From Apostichopus japonicus (taxonomy: Eukaryota > Echinodermata > Holothuroidea > Aspidochirotida > Stichopodidae): 64,000 nt of DNA. How positions within the stretch are numbered: the first letter of the stretch is position 1; each line of letters opens with the position of its first letter. Below are positions 14,349 to 25,700 of this stretch, one piece after another. The notes below the pieces were generated by a model. That model made no database searches. It worked only from the letters and a program-made list of their open reading frames with translations, and was not told where the DNA came from. The position numbers were made by a program, and so were the translations under genes. The stretch covers positions 12,130,501-12,194,500 of the forward strand of contig NC_092573.1 in NCBI RefSeq assembly GCF_037975245.1. Direction: 5' to 3'.

Positions 14349-15010
14349 CAAGGGCGGCGGAAGCACTTTTAATCTGGGGGGGGGGGCACCGACATCAAAG
14401 GGCACTTTGCAAAAATTCGATTCGACTGATGAAGCCTTCTATTTAGTACCCTTTATAACTCTTATTGTATTATCTTATTTGCGTATACACATCACTCCAT
14501 CAACGCCCCCCCCCCCCCATCCTCAAGGAAAATATGCATACTAGCACTGCAATATCCAATGTGCCAATTGGGAAACAAGGAACAAGTCTTCTTTTGAGGT
14601 GAAATCATGCTAGTTGCTAATGTAGGAATCTTCCTAATTAGAGTTTATTTCTTGTTGATATCTTAACAAAAAATTTTCCATTCGAAATAGCTTTGAGTTT
14701 GACCCACAGAAATTCATTTAAAGTCAGGGGCGTAGCCAGGATTTGCAAAGTTGTGCGAACGACTATCTAAGCGGAGCGCCACCATCGGTTGGCACGGAGC
14801 GTACAAGAAAATTTTTGGTTTTACAAACCCCTCAGATGGCCGGAAACGGCCACTTCCCGAGTGTTCATTCTGGTTCCCTGGAATCCCTGGCCTCTTGCTA
14901 ACTTGAGACACCTCAATTTTTATGTAGAAAAAGGGCCCATTTTTAACCTGAGGAAAAGTGGGGGGGGGGGGGCACGTGCCCCCTGTGTCCCCCCGGTTCC
15001 GCCGCCCTTG
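14349..15010. mobile_element. hAT-like non-autonomous transposon (662 bp)
   Basis: The ends are perfect 14-bp inverted repeats, CAAGGGCGGCGGAA at 14349-14362 and its complement at 14997-15010. Directly outside both is the same 8-bp word GTTATTGT (14341-14348 and 15011-15018). An 8-bp duplication and a CAAGG terminus fitting the YARNG pattern are typical of hAT elements. Poly-G or poly-C tracts lie just inside both ends. The right half, from about 14725, begins CAGGGGCGTAGCCAGG and shares a block (ACTATCTAAGCGGAGCGCCA) with the element at 30371, so the element may be composite. No transposase is encoded. It lies in the intron of the synaptotagmin gene, 54 bp before the exon at 15065. Confidence 0.9.
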
Positions 15011-15064
15011 GTTATTGTTAAAGGTAATATCCCTAACGATGAATTTCGTTTTCTTCCGATACAG

Positions 15065-15861
15065 CAACTTTGCCACTGGTAGCAGCCCTGTCCATCGCAG
15101 TCACCCTATCCGTCGCACTCCTATTCGTCACGGCTTGCAAATGTTACCGCAAGCGAAACCGATCCTCCTTCCTCGTGTCACGCAAGGGCATTAAGACCTT
15201 CTACACCCGTCCGTCCGGCTCTGCACACAGTAGTTCCGATCTATCATCGCCAGACCTGCCGCCATCCAGAACCCCTTCACCCCTCTTAACCCCCATCGAG
15301 GGCACCGCCAAATCCCCTGGAAAGATTTACGCTGGCACAACGGGAGGAGTGAAGTTGGATCCCGCCACTCTGAGTCGTGAATGCTACACTGAGGAGACAG
15401 AGACGAAAAATGAGGAAGCTGTAGAAAAAGTTGAGGAAGCGACGGAGGATCTTTCAGAAGAGAGACAAAACATGGGTGTCCTCAACCTTTCGATCGAGTA
15501 CAACAACGAAAAGAGTGTCTTTGTGGTGACAATCCACCGTGCCAGCTACCTACCCGCCAAAGATCCCCAAAGTGGTACCTCTGACCCTTACATCAAGCTC
15601 TGTTTACTCCCAGAAAAGAAGCACAAAGTTAAAACAAGAGTCCTCCGGAAAACCCTCAACCCTGTTTATGAAGAGACCTTCACATTCTATGGCCTTGCCT
15701 ACAACCAACTCCAGGGAATCACCTTGCACTTCATCGTTATGAGTTTTGACCGTTTCAGCCGTGATGACGTAATCGGCGAAGTGGTCGTGCCATTGGCTAA
15801 CGTTGACCTTAGCGGATCGGAGGTTAACATGTCCAGGGATATCAAACAACGTATCCCACGG
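15065..15861 (+). CDS. SYT4/11-like: Synaptotagmin-4/11-like, exon with transmembrane segment and C2A domain
   Basis: Synaptotagmins are membrane-anchored trafficking proteins of vesicles and secretory compartments with two C2 domains. The exon follows a TACAG acceptor, opens in phase 1 and ends in phase 0 at CGG|GTAAGT. It encodes a hydrophobic anchor (VAALSIAVTLSVALLFVTA) followed by cysteines and basic residues. A Ser/Pro- and Glu-rich linker comes next, then C2A from about residue 136 of the exon. The block KKHKVKTRVLRKTLNPVYEE and the stretch MSFDRFSRDD are hallmarks of the Syt4/Syt11 group. In Ca2+-binding loop 3 the first Asp of Syt1 (D230) is Ser (codon 15742-15744), the substitution known in that group; the other ligand positions are Asp/Ser as usual. 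The exon span, from the membrane segment to the end of C2A, matches vertebrate SYT4 exon 2. The upstream start exon is missing. Confidence 0.95.
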
Positions 15862-18443
15862 GTAAGTTAAACATCAATTCATCTTTGACACTTCCTTTCT
15901 TTCCCGGCTGTAAAACCTTCAACTTAATCAAATAGTACTATTATTAGAATTACCTGGCCACCATGATACATACTTCACTTAACATTTGCCCATGTTTCGA
16001 CTAGAGTGAAACACATGTACCTGTATTGCAGTTCCACGAATTTCTGCGCTGCACAAACATTTCAAATGCAAGTCGAATTAACCGAATGTTGGACAGAAAC
16101 CTCGATGTTTCCATTCTGCATAAATGTGAATGACTTCACGACGGCTTTCAACATCGGTTTGAGATTAAACTGTGTTGAAAGCCTACAAAAATAGATCGAC
16201 TCGCAAAAAGACTTTTAAGTTTACTTCAGGACATTCTCTTGGTCTATTTCTTCCTTCCAAGCATTATACCTCTAACAAAAACCACGGAGTCGAGTAGCGT
16301 TTAATAATTATTTTGCTTCTCGCTTTGCAAAATGCAAATCATACCACAGGGAAAATGTCCGTACAATCAGACTTTGGTTTATGTCTTTCAGTTCTACTAG
16401 AACTAGAATAAAGATTAATATTGATTTCCTCTTATCTAAAAGGAACAGTCTTTTGAGGACGTGTGAATGTGGCTACCGCAATGACGATATATGAATGAGA
16501 TTTATGGTGTTTAATCGACAATCAATTACTTAATAAAATTAACAGCTGCTTTGCATGTAAGATATTTGAAGGTTGAAATGTTATTTATATTAATCCAAAG
16601 GTAAATCCATAGGCCACAAACGAATTTCTTGAAGATGAATTCCCTTTCAGTGATTCGACTTGAAAACAAACAAAACATGATATAAGATATGTGCAAGAAC
16701 AGTTTACCTTAATGTTTGAACATTTGGAAGTAATATCTTTGTAACTTCCAGCGACGACATCTGATATTTCTTAAGGATCTTCTTTAAGTTAATAACTTCA
16801 CACCATACTTGATTGATCAAAATAAAATATTCTGAAATCGCAGGTATATACGTAATTCGCCAACAGCTGAGCAAGTTCATATATCGGACAGTTAGGGGTA
16901 GCAATTAGTTGTATTGCAGTAATGGAAACTCGTCGTTTGCTTACTATTCACCCAATGTTATATGCTGTACCAACCATGTATGCATTGCATCTATCACACC
17001 TGTAATTCCCTTTCTTAATGAGGCATCAGCTGGAAGACCGTGTATAGGATTAGTTTAACTCACCTAAGCTGCCAGAGTTCATTGTTATACAATTGAAGAA
17101 ACATATATACGGACTCTTACATCCTTCTTGGCTTATTGGAGGTCTTATCACTTATTTGGCCTAAAATGATAAATGCCAAGTCACACTCGATATTCATAGC
17201 TGCTACAATAAATACTGTTCATGTCCTGCAACACATGTTATCGTGTTACGAACACAAAGTAGTAATTCCTGATTCACGGTTGTGGGACATGAAGAATAAT
17301 TGCTGTCCCAACCATTTAGTGAGAGTTCATTAATACGCGTTTTATGCTATAAGTAAGCCTATGTGGGACATGAACAGTAGTTGATGTACCAGGTATGAGT
17401 TTCGAATGCGAGTCATGGTATTTCATTCTCTGATTTTAACATGTATTTTGCTACCAGTCTTAACTCATTTCTACCCACGTCGCACGTTTTATTAGTATTA
17501 TGTAACACTCCTGAATGTCTGGCAAGTGTTTGCAAAGTTAAATTGTGACATGATTCTTACTGAATGAACAATGTAAAATAACCGAGATGGAAAACAATTA
17601 AAAAATATAATTCAACATATACCAATAACTTGGAGAAGTGGGGTATGTTACGCAAGTTATCATGATCTTTTATAAAAGCTATCATTTCTAATAGTTTAAT
17701 AACTGTTTCCGTCTTAGGTATTTGCCTTTCGGTGATATTTTCACATGTAATAGTATTTATCGTGAATATAAACACAGTTTCGTAAGGGAGAGCTTTCGAC
17801 CATTTATTTCGTTGGTATGAAAATGATAGTTATGGTCATCAAACCCTCTTACGAACAATCACTGAATATTTCATTCGGCGTTACCGGCATCTTAGCAACG
17901 ATTTCATTTCGTTTCAGATCAGTTTTTGTAACACAAAATGTATTCTTAAGTATGCAAGCATGTTTTCATAAAGAACTGTACAATTCAAAGGATGAGGACA
18001 GTTACAACTTTCCATTTAAATTGAATGTTTATTGTGAAAACAAGACGATAATACAGATTAACCTATACAGTGAACAGGTGAGGAATTTGTGTTGAATCTT
18101 AGACCAATGCACATGAATTGTATGGCAGTTACAAGTTCTCTTGGAAAGAGGAAAAAAATGAGATATTTAAATATTCGCACCTAGAAGATATGTGTATGAA
18201 AATATTTGCTGAGTGCATCGATGGTAACTGACTAGATTATTTATAAAACGTTGGATATCCAACGTACACTAATCAAATTTAAATCATCAGCAAGATAAAA
18301 AGACGCCAAGTCGTGTCAGAAATTCATACCTAGAATAATCGATTCATGACCAACTCCTCAACTCTCCTTAACCGATCTCCATGCATCACGCGAAATGAAC
18401 ATCATTCATTTCTAAATGATTTTGTTATTTTTCAATTTCTCAG
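15862..18443 (+). other. Synaptotagmin-like intron
   Basis: A 2.58-kb AT-rich intron lies between the C2A exon and the next exon, with donor GTAAGT and acceptor TTTCTCAG. I see no nested gene or recognisable transposon in it. Confidence 0.85.
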
Positions 18444-18570
18444 CTGTCCAAAAGTCAAGGACGAGGGGAAATATTAGTATCGCTATGTCACCAGCCAGCT
18501 GCTAACCGTCTGACCGTGGTTGTTCTCAAGGCTAAAAACCTACCGAAAATGGATGTTACAGGCCTTGCAG
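18444..18570 (+). CDS. SYT4/11-like: Synaptotagmin-4/11-like, exon opening the C2B domain
   Basis: The exon has 127 bases, entering in phase 0 after TTTCTCAG and leaving in phase 1 at GCAG|GTACAG. It encodes the C2A-C2B linker and the first C2B strands, including [12 protein letters not shown] and [18 protein letters not shown]. The Asp in KMD aligns with the first Ca2+-binding Asp of C2B. Vertebrate SYT4 exon 3 has the same limits, beginning before RGELL and ending just before DPYVK. Joined with the next exon, the split codon gives Asp and restores the DPYVK motif. Confidence 0.93.
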
Positions 18571-21500
18571 GTACAGTATATACGACTAGTACATAACTGT
18601 CTCAAAATATCAAACATAATTCTAAGAAGTGTCAAGAGTTTGCGTTTGAATGGCAAACCTTCTGCGGTATTAACCTCGCTGCAACCACAAACTGCAAGTT
18701 AGAGGACGATGGCGATACACATACACAGTATGATTAATTTGTAGCAAAATGTACCGTGCTAAAGTAGGTACATCAGGGATAAATACAAGATGTTGTTAAG
18801 GCGAAAGGATACAAAAGGCTGCAAAACAATTTAGTACATCACACAATGGAGGCAAATCCTCATCATGATACCATTTTCAGTCTAAAAAATGTTTAAAATT
18901 CAATAAATACAAAGTATTTCCATTATGATACATTTGAGACTCATCAGTGATGAGGAACTTCTATCTTTGTCTCACTAGTCAGTTACATAAAGTCGTTTGA
19001 TTTAGATGGAGTAATTCATTGAGATGCCAACCAAACATAATGGTCAATATAGTCAGAAGAATAAATTTCTTACGATTTAATCTGACTTGTTAAGTTACAA
19101 TCTGTGTGCATGCAGGCTGCTGGATTAAATAACACACCACTTGTTTGGTCTGATGGTGTGTATTGTGACCTTGGGATGAAAACATACATGGTTGTCTTTC
19201 ATTTCTGCACAACAGTATGCATCGTTGATCATAATTAAGAACTAATAAATTTGACGGTCCAATAAAAATGAATTGATATATTCTTCACCTCCATGTGTTG
19301 CCGTCAAGGATACTGATTAATATTGTTTATTATAAGCATGCGATTTATTTATATCATTTTTAACATAACTGTATACCTTCAAACCAATCAAAATGTTCAG
19401 CTTTCTCGATATTAATTAAGATTGCACGCACATTGCTCATTGTACTCAATTAGCAATGTCAAAGTTGAGACATGTAAATAGTCCAACTTCTAACATTGTC
19501 AGTCATTCTACAGTTGCAAAAATGTACCACATCCGGAACAAAGTACAAAGGCGGACACTCGTTGCATTTTACGTGTAAGACTTAAATGTCTTAATTGTTG
19601 TGACACAGTAGAAGTGGGTGAAACAACATCAATTTGGTTGGAAACAATTCAAATACGTACAATACGTACACGTGTCACAATGTCTTCATTGTTGTTAGAT
19701 GATAAGCAAATTGAACATGATATAAGTCCGTTGAAGTTTCAACACTCTTTGCGCTGTACGCTGTATGTACGGCTTAGTGTCAAAAATGCTTTTATAAGTT
19801 TTATTCGAACTAATCAAGCATAGAATGGTTAGCGAAATTTATTCAACAGATACTCTAACTAGGTTGTTTTAGAGAAGGAAGCACTGACTAAAGAAGCATC
19901 TTTTCTAGATGAATTGAAAATAATTACAAAGTTAACACTTGACCAGCAGTCCAACTTTCCATCAGTCTCTGCTCTAATACACATTTATATTAGACTTGCA
20001 AATTAAATCTTAGGCGTGAGCACTGCCACCATTGAAACGACTATATCGCCATGCAACCATAGTCTCATTGAAATTCAAAGCCTCTTTTAAATCTTCTGAA
20101 ATCACTAACACTAAAATGGTTTACGGCGTTTTGCTGTAGTATAACGTTATAAATCCGATGGTTCATTTTTTCATGATGATACCACTCCATACATATAAAA
20201 GAAAGCAGGTCATGTAAGAGAGAAGCAAATAAGAATAAGGAAGGCAAGACTGAAGGTTAATGAATGACAGAATAAAGTAATAAGGTTAGGATGACTGATA
20301 AATCCAATTACAAGTTAGATTCACAAACTATTCACAAACAGTTTTCTATTCGGGCATATGAAGAAAAACAAAATTCCCACAGAAAATCAACGATGTTACA
20401 AGTTGCTCAAATAACAAGTAGAGAGAAATCTGTAACGCCTGCAAGTAAATAAAAAAACGAACCAAGTGAACGTAAATGATTCTCCAGGCTTATTACTGTA
20501 AGAATCACACGTCAATGACAATGGCAATTTGCCTGTGTCTACCAGTTACAGATCTCCCCTAATCCATTTCTGAAGGCTCTTGCTCTTGACACCACTGAAT
20601 GGAAACTTGCAAGCAACTATCATCCATAACAGTTCCGTAGCCAATGAGAAAAGTTCAGAAAATTTCATTTTTGGTTCTCGTTTCTACAGAAATGACTCTT
20701 CATTGGCTCATTTCGAAATTGTACATTTATATTTAAAAGTTCGGTTGACAAACGTTTAGTCTTGAGTTATCTTATAAAAAACACGATTAACAAATTCAAC
20801 TGCGAGTGATCGACTGATAGCTGCTATGCATTGCTACGGTATATGGCCTTTTACATTTGTCAAATTACCCTTATGTTCCATTCTACCACCATATAATCCC
20901 TTTAGCAATTTCTGTATAAGTAAATAAAAACTGGGTCACACTATTGTCCAGTTTTGGATGTGATTATTTGCCGTAAAAATGAAACCGACATCAGTAATCT
21001 CAGAAACAAATCATTTTCAGAGAAACACTACCAGTGAAATGTCTACTGGGAGATTGAAAATGATATTTTTTTTGATCTCTTGATGAACAAAACAAGTCAC
21101 TGAGGGAGCAATACTCTGTCAGAAGAAATGCTACGGACGATACCAAATGTACACAGTATAACCATGGTTAAAATGAATTCTGACCTATTCTTATGCATAA
21201 CTCAATGTTTCGATTCCTAATCGAATGGTTCAGACCAAGTCGCAAAGAGAGAGGAAAGTTAAACCATTCTATTACATTGAACTTGTATGTGACCCTTACA
21301 AGCAATAAGCGTTAGGGATACCTTTGAAATGCGATTTCTCAATTCGACTCATTTAGCAGTGATCAGTATATTAGTTACAACCTTCAGCTGGCTAAAACCT
21401 TTAAGAAAAGGACTTTCCAGATGTTTTAAATCTTCCAAGATATTGCCAGACATTAATTGTCTCATTGAGAGCAAACGCTTTGAGAGTGGTTATTCCTTTT

Positions 21501-22443
21501 GAGGTCTGTGTATAGATCAACTTTTGTTTTTGACTAGCCATCATATATAAAGCATATCGTTTTAAAAAGCATTTATTTAAATATAAAGCATTTGTAAGAA
21601 AATCAATATCTCATCGACGGAAACTACTTTGACGGTGATCCGTCTTACACTCCGTGCAGAATTTACCTTTAACTGGATAAATACGATATGTGAGAACAAC
21701 TGCTGACCTTTAAAGCATTGCATGACCGTGTTCGTAACTTTTGGGACTCAATTATCAACTGGCGAGTATCGCATACGTTCGTCTAGATCACGCTTAGTTC
21801 CTTGGGGGTAAGGAACATCCCATTTGGACCTCTCTTGACACCAAATGACTTCCTACCTTTTTTTTTTGGAAATTTTATTCAAACTCCAGGAATTTGGTTT
21901 AATACCAATCGATCAAATTCTCACCGAGCAATAGCGTTTCAGTTGAATTCTGACAGCCAGATACAAGAAAAAAAAAGGACAAATGAGCACAGTGCATAAG
22001 TTCCTTTAATTTGCTCTACCAATTGAGATTTAAAAAAATAATAATAAAACGCTGCATCAGTCACAATTCTGCGAATTGAGATTCTTAATTATGTCATTAA
22101 TAACGCATACATGATCTCATCCAAGATTCATTTTCTTCAACTGACCGACTTTCATGCTACACTCCCTTGCTTAGGAAAACTAAAAATACATCGATTGAAC
22201 CTCGAGATATGGAGACTACCCTTTGCTGTCACGTCTTGACGGAGCACTAGGAGCAGCGTTTCATTTTGCAAATTTCATCAACGACGCGGTTCATTACTTG
22301 ACAGTTTAGTTGTGTTATCTTGTTGAGGATAGCAAGTAAACTCATTGAAGTGTTTTTTTCTTTCAATCAGAAGTAAATTAATATGTTCATAACATCTTTG
22401 AATGTTAACTTTGCTCTTCGTTTCCGTATTTTTCATTGCTCAG
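18571..22443 (+). other. Synaptotagmin-like intron
   Basis: A 3.87-kb AT-rich intron has donor GTACAG and acceptor TTGCTCAG. No exon, RNA gene or transposon was recognised; open frames here are short and featureless. Confidence 0.8.
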
Positions 22444-22754
22444 ATCCATATGTAAAGATCAATATGTTGTACGCTGATCAGAGGATGGCGAAGAAGAAAA
22501 CCAGGCTTAAGAAGCGCACCTTGAACCCTGTCTTCAACGAGTCCTTCCTTTTCGACATTCCACAAGACGGCCTCGAGAACATTTCTCTGGAATTCCAAGT
22601 CCTGGACCATGACCGTGTTACCAAGAATGAGGTCATTGGTCGTTTAGAAATTGGACCGACCTGCGAACCCGACACCAGCCAGTCACTGCACTGGGCGGAA
22701 GTTCTGCAAAATCCAAGAAAGCAAATTGCAGAGTGGCATAAGTTAACTGAGTAA
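22444..22754 (+). CDS. SYT4/11-like: Synaptotagmin-4/11-like, last coding exon (rest of C2B, stop)
   Basis: The exon enters in phase 1 after TTGCTCAG and reads [20 protein letters not shown], then [32 protein letters not shown] and a C-terminal tail [13 protein letters not shown] before TAA. The polybasic KKK strand, the NPVFNESF block and the WHKL ending are standard for synaptotagmin C2B domains. Loop 3 keeps two Asp (VLDHD); the last ligand position is Glu (NEVIG), as in Syt4-type proteins. The three exons together give a full C-terminal protein from membrane anchor to stop, with no frameshift. Vertebrate SYT4 also ends with a DPYVK-starting fourth exon. Confidence 0.95.
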
Positions 22755-25700
22755 AAAGTAAAACAGGCACATGTAGTTCTAATAATTTCTTTAAAAAAAC
22801 TAATTGACAGTGGTGGGAATGTATGATTCTATAGGCACCTAGCCTTATGATTTACTTCAATTACTTAGTTATGGAATTTACGATTTAGATGAAGAAGATA
22901 TGGGTGGAACAACATAAGTTAACTGGGTAAAAAGTAGCACCATACACGTCTAGTATGAGCGATTTGCTTAAAGCAGATCTAACTGATTAAAATGAGGAAG
23001 AGGAAAGTCGATCAACATCTGGCTTCATACAAGTTTTGTTTACTTAATTAATTATGACTTAAATGAAGACATGTAGGTTCACAACACAAGTAGGTTCTTA
23101 AACTTTAATGGACCAAGGTGGGCAATGATATTCAGCGAAGAAAGAAAAGTATTTGCTGCAAATCGACGGAAATAAATATAAACAACTGAAACTTCTACTC
23201 GAAATTGCATGAGTCAATTTGACGGGAAAAGACTGGCAAAAGAACGTCGTTACATTCTTTGGTACGAGCATAGATGTAAATAGAGGAAAGTGTAGTAGTT
23301 TGGAAATTTAGATCGCATGATCAGAGAAGAAACGCAGGACGAAGGCTGTCACCGTCACAAAAGATTATTGTAAATAAGAAAAGATTATTATTTTGGAAAT
23401 ACCCAAATAGTGGAAAAGATTTCACTGATTGGTATTATACCATTTCAAACTAACCTTGAGCCAACTGAATTTTTAATAGCATTATTGTAAATTGAAAATG
23501 CTGATTCAAGAGAGAAAATAAAGAGGTGTGACAAAGATAGTGTGAGTTTAGTTAAAGGTGCTTGTCCATAATACAAACCAAACTAGCAAAAATTGACAAC
23601 TTAATGGTTTAAATAATTGACTAGAAATATATTCCAGAAAGGAGAGAGGGTTACCGAAAGAATAAATGGACTATTTACTACACGAGGACAGCGGTAAAGA
23701 AATAAGATATGAATGTAAATCGACTCGGCTCTAGTAATTAGACTATACAACTTTAAGACGAAGTAACCACTCAAACTGGAAGAACTGAACAGTAAGTGAA
23801 ATTGGTGTGCTGATGAAAGGCCAGCCACCTATATCTACATTAAATTAGTATTCTATGTTTGACAAGATATGCACGTTTAAGTGCAAAATTATGTGTTGCC
23901 CTGCTATTAGCAAATTTAGACTCTTCTTAAACAAAATAAAGACTGTTAGTTAAACTATTATTTTGTTTTAAACTTTTTTATGAAGTACTGAAATGCTACA
24001 CACAGCACTCACAAGTAAGTGGAACGCAACGGAACATGGCACACATTTATTTCACTCAATATTATTTCTTTGAAATGATTACCGCACAATCAAACATGTC
24101 AATAGTTCACACTACTAGAAATAACATACGTCATATATCGACTGAGAATTATTGTATAGCAGGCTAATCGATGAAGAAAACAAAGCGCTGTGAAATGATA
24201 CATGATATCACACGACAGAACGAGATTGTACGACACTGGTTTTCTGAATTGGCTTAAACAAAATAATTCAAGGTCCATATTGTAGGTCGATGTTTATTTT
24301 TCTACGATTATACTTGCAGACAAATCATGGAATAATTGGTTAAATAAAAAGTGGTAAAGGAAATACAAAGGCAAGTTGCACCATTCCTTTCTTTTACAAA
24401 TATAGCATATCGAATAATTACGCTAACCTCATTTCTATGGTTTGAATGCCACGTTTTCTCATTTCAACCTATATTTGCACATAATTAGAAGTGAAACCAA
24501 CGGTTTGTACAGTACGACGAGCAGTAGCATACGGCGTATATTTACATGCAATTACTGTGAAGGACGAAGTAAACCATTAAAAGTAACTAATTCGTGTAAA
24601 AAGAGACAGCAGAATTCCATGGAGTGATTTAATTGCTACAGCCAATGTGGTAAAGTGACCTTTTCAAAGTTTTACCGAGCGACAAAAGTCACGCACAAGT
24701 GGTCATAAAAAGTCATGAATAATTTGAATCTGATAATTACATCTTATAGTCAGACTATACAGTAGTTTCGAAGATGAAGCGGTATAACCAAGGGCAAAGG
24801 AAAGTGGTTTACGTATATTATGTACATTATTAGAAACTCAACAACATACAAATTCTAGATTCATGATCATTTGACAAGGTACATTTGTGTTTTATTGCGG
24901 CTTAAATCACTAGTTACATGATGTTCTTTCCGCACTTTCCACGCTACAAGAAAAGAATCTTTATTAATACTGAAGTGAAATATCATCGGAATATCACAAT
25001 AAAAACATATCAGTGGACAATGATACATAGTTCATTATTCCATTCAACAAATATACTGTAATACTGCATCAGTGTTTTCGTGCACAGAATCATTGTGTTA
25101 TCATATTCTAAAATGACCGTTTCATAATACAATTCATCTTCATGTATTAAGTTAATTTGTAATTCCATTCTATAAGAAATTCATTTAGAATATGGATCAG
25201 AAAGGTGTCGAGAAATACAGTTGACTACATCACATACGAAGTAAATTCTTCGATTAATGGACACTCATGCCAGAACGGGAACTGAGTGTTATAATCACAG
25301 CTGCGGTGTCCAGTGCTTGGGGCATTGACAAGTTAAACTTTAAAATATGATATCTTTCTCAACGTGCAAAGCTGAAAACAACTCTAAGCGAGTGTTTTCG
25401 TAATAGTTAAGTAACATTAGGTGTGTGAATATGTATATTATACAGTAGTTACTTAACAAAAAAATGTAAAAAGTGAGAGGTTAGTGGTTAAATTTATTTA
25501 GTAACTTAGCTGTTTTACGAATTACAGCAGATGTGGTAAATAATTTATCTACACTTCTATGGGAGTGTCATAACATACCACACTAAAGAACAATGTTACT
25601 CTAAAGGAAACAAAAAGGTATTGGGTATCACTAACATATAAGGTAAATGTCTTTTGCAAAATGCGAGTATGATTCTGAGCTATGTCATTTGTGGGTTAGT

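Noticed and set aside
14714-15194. Open frames on both strands across 14.7-15.2 kb
   Set aside because: They lie within the hAT-like element or are out-of-frame readings of the synaptotagmin exon.
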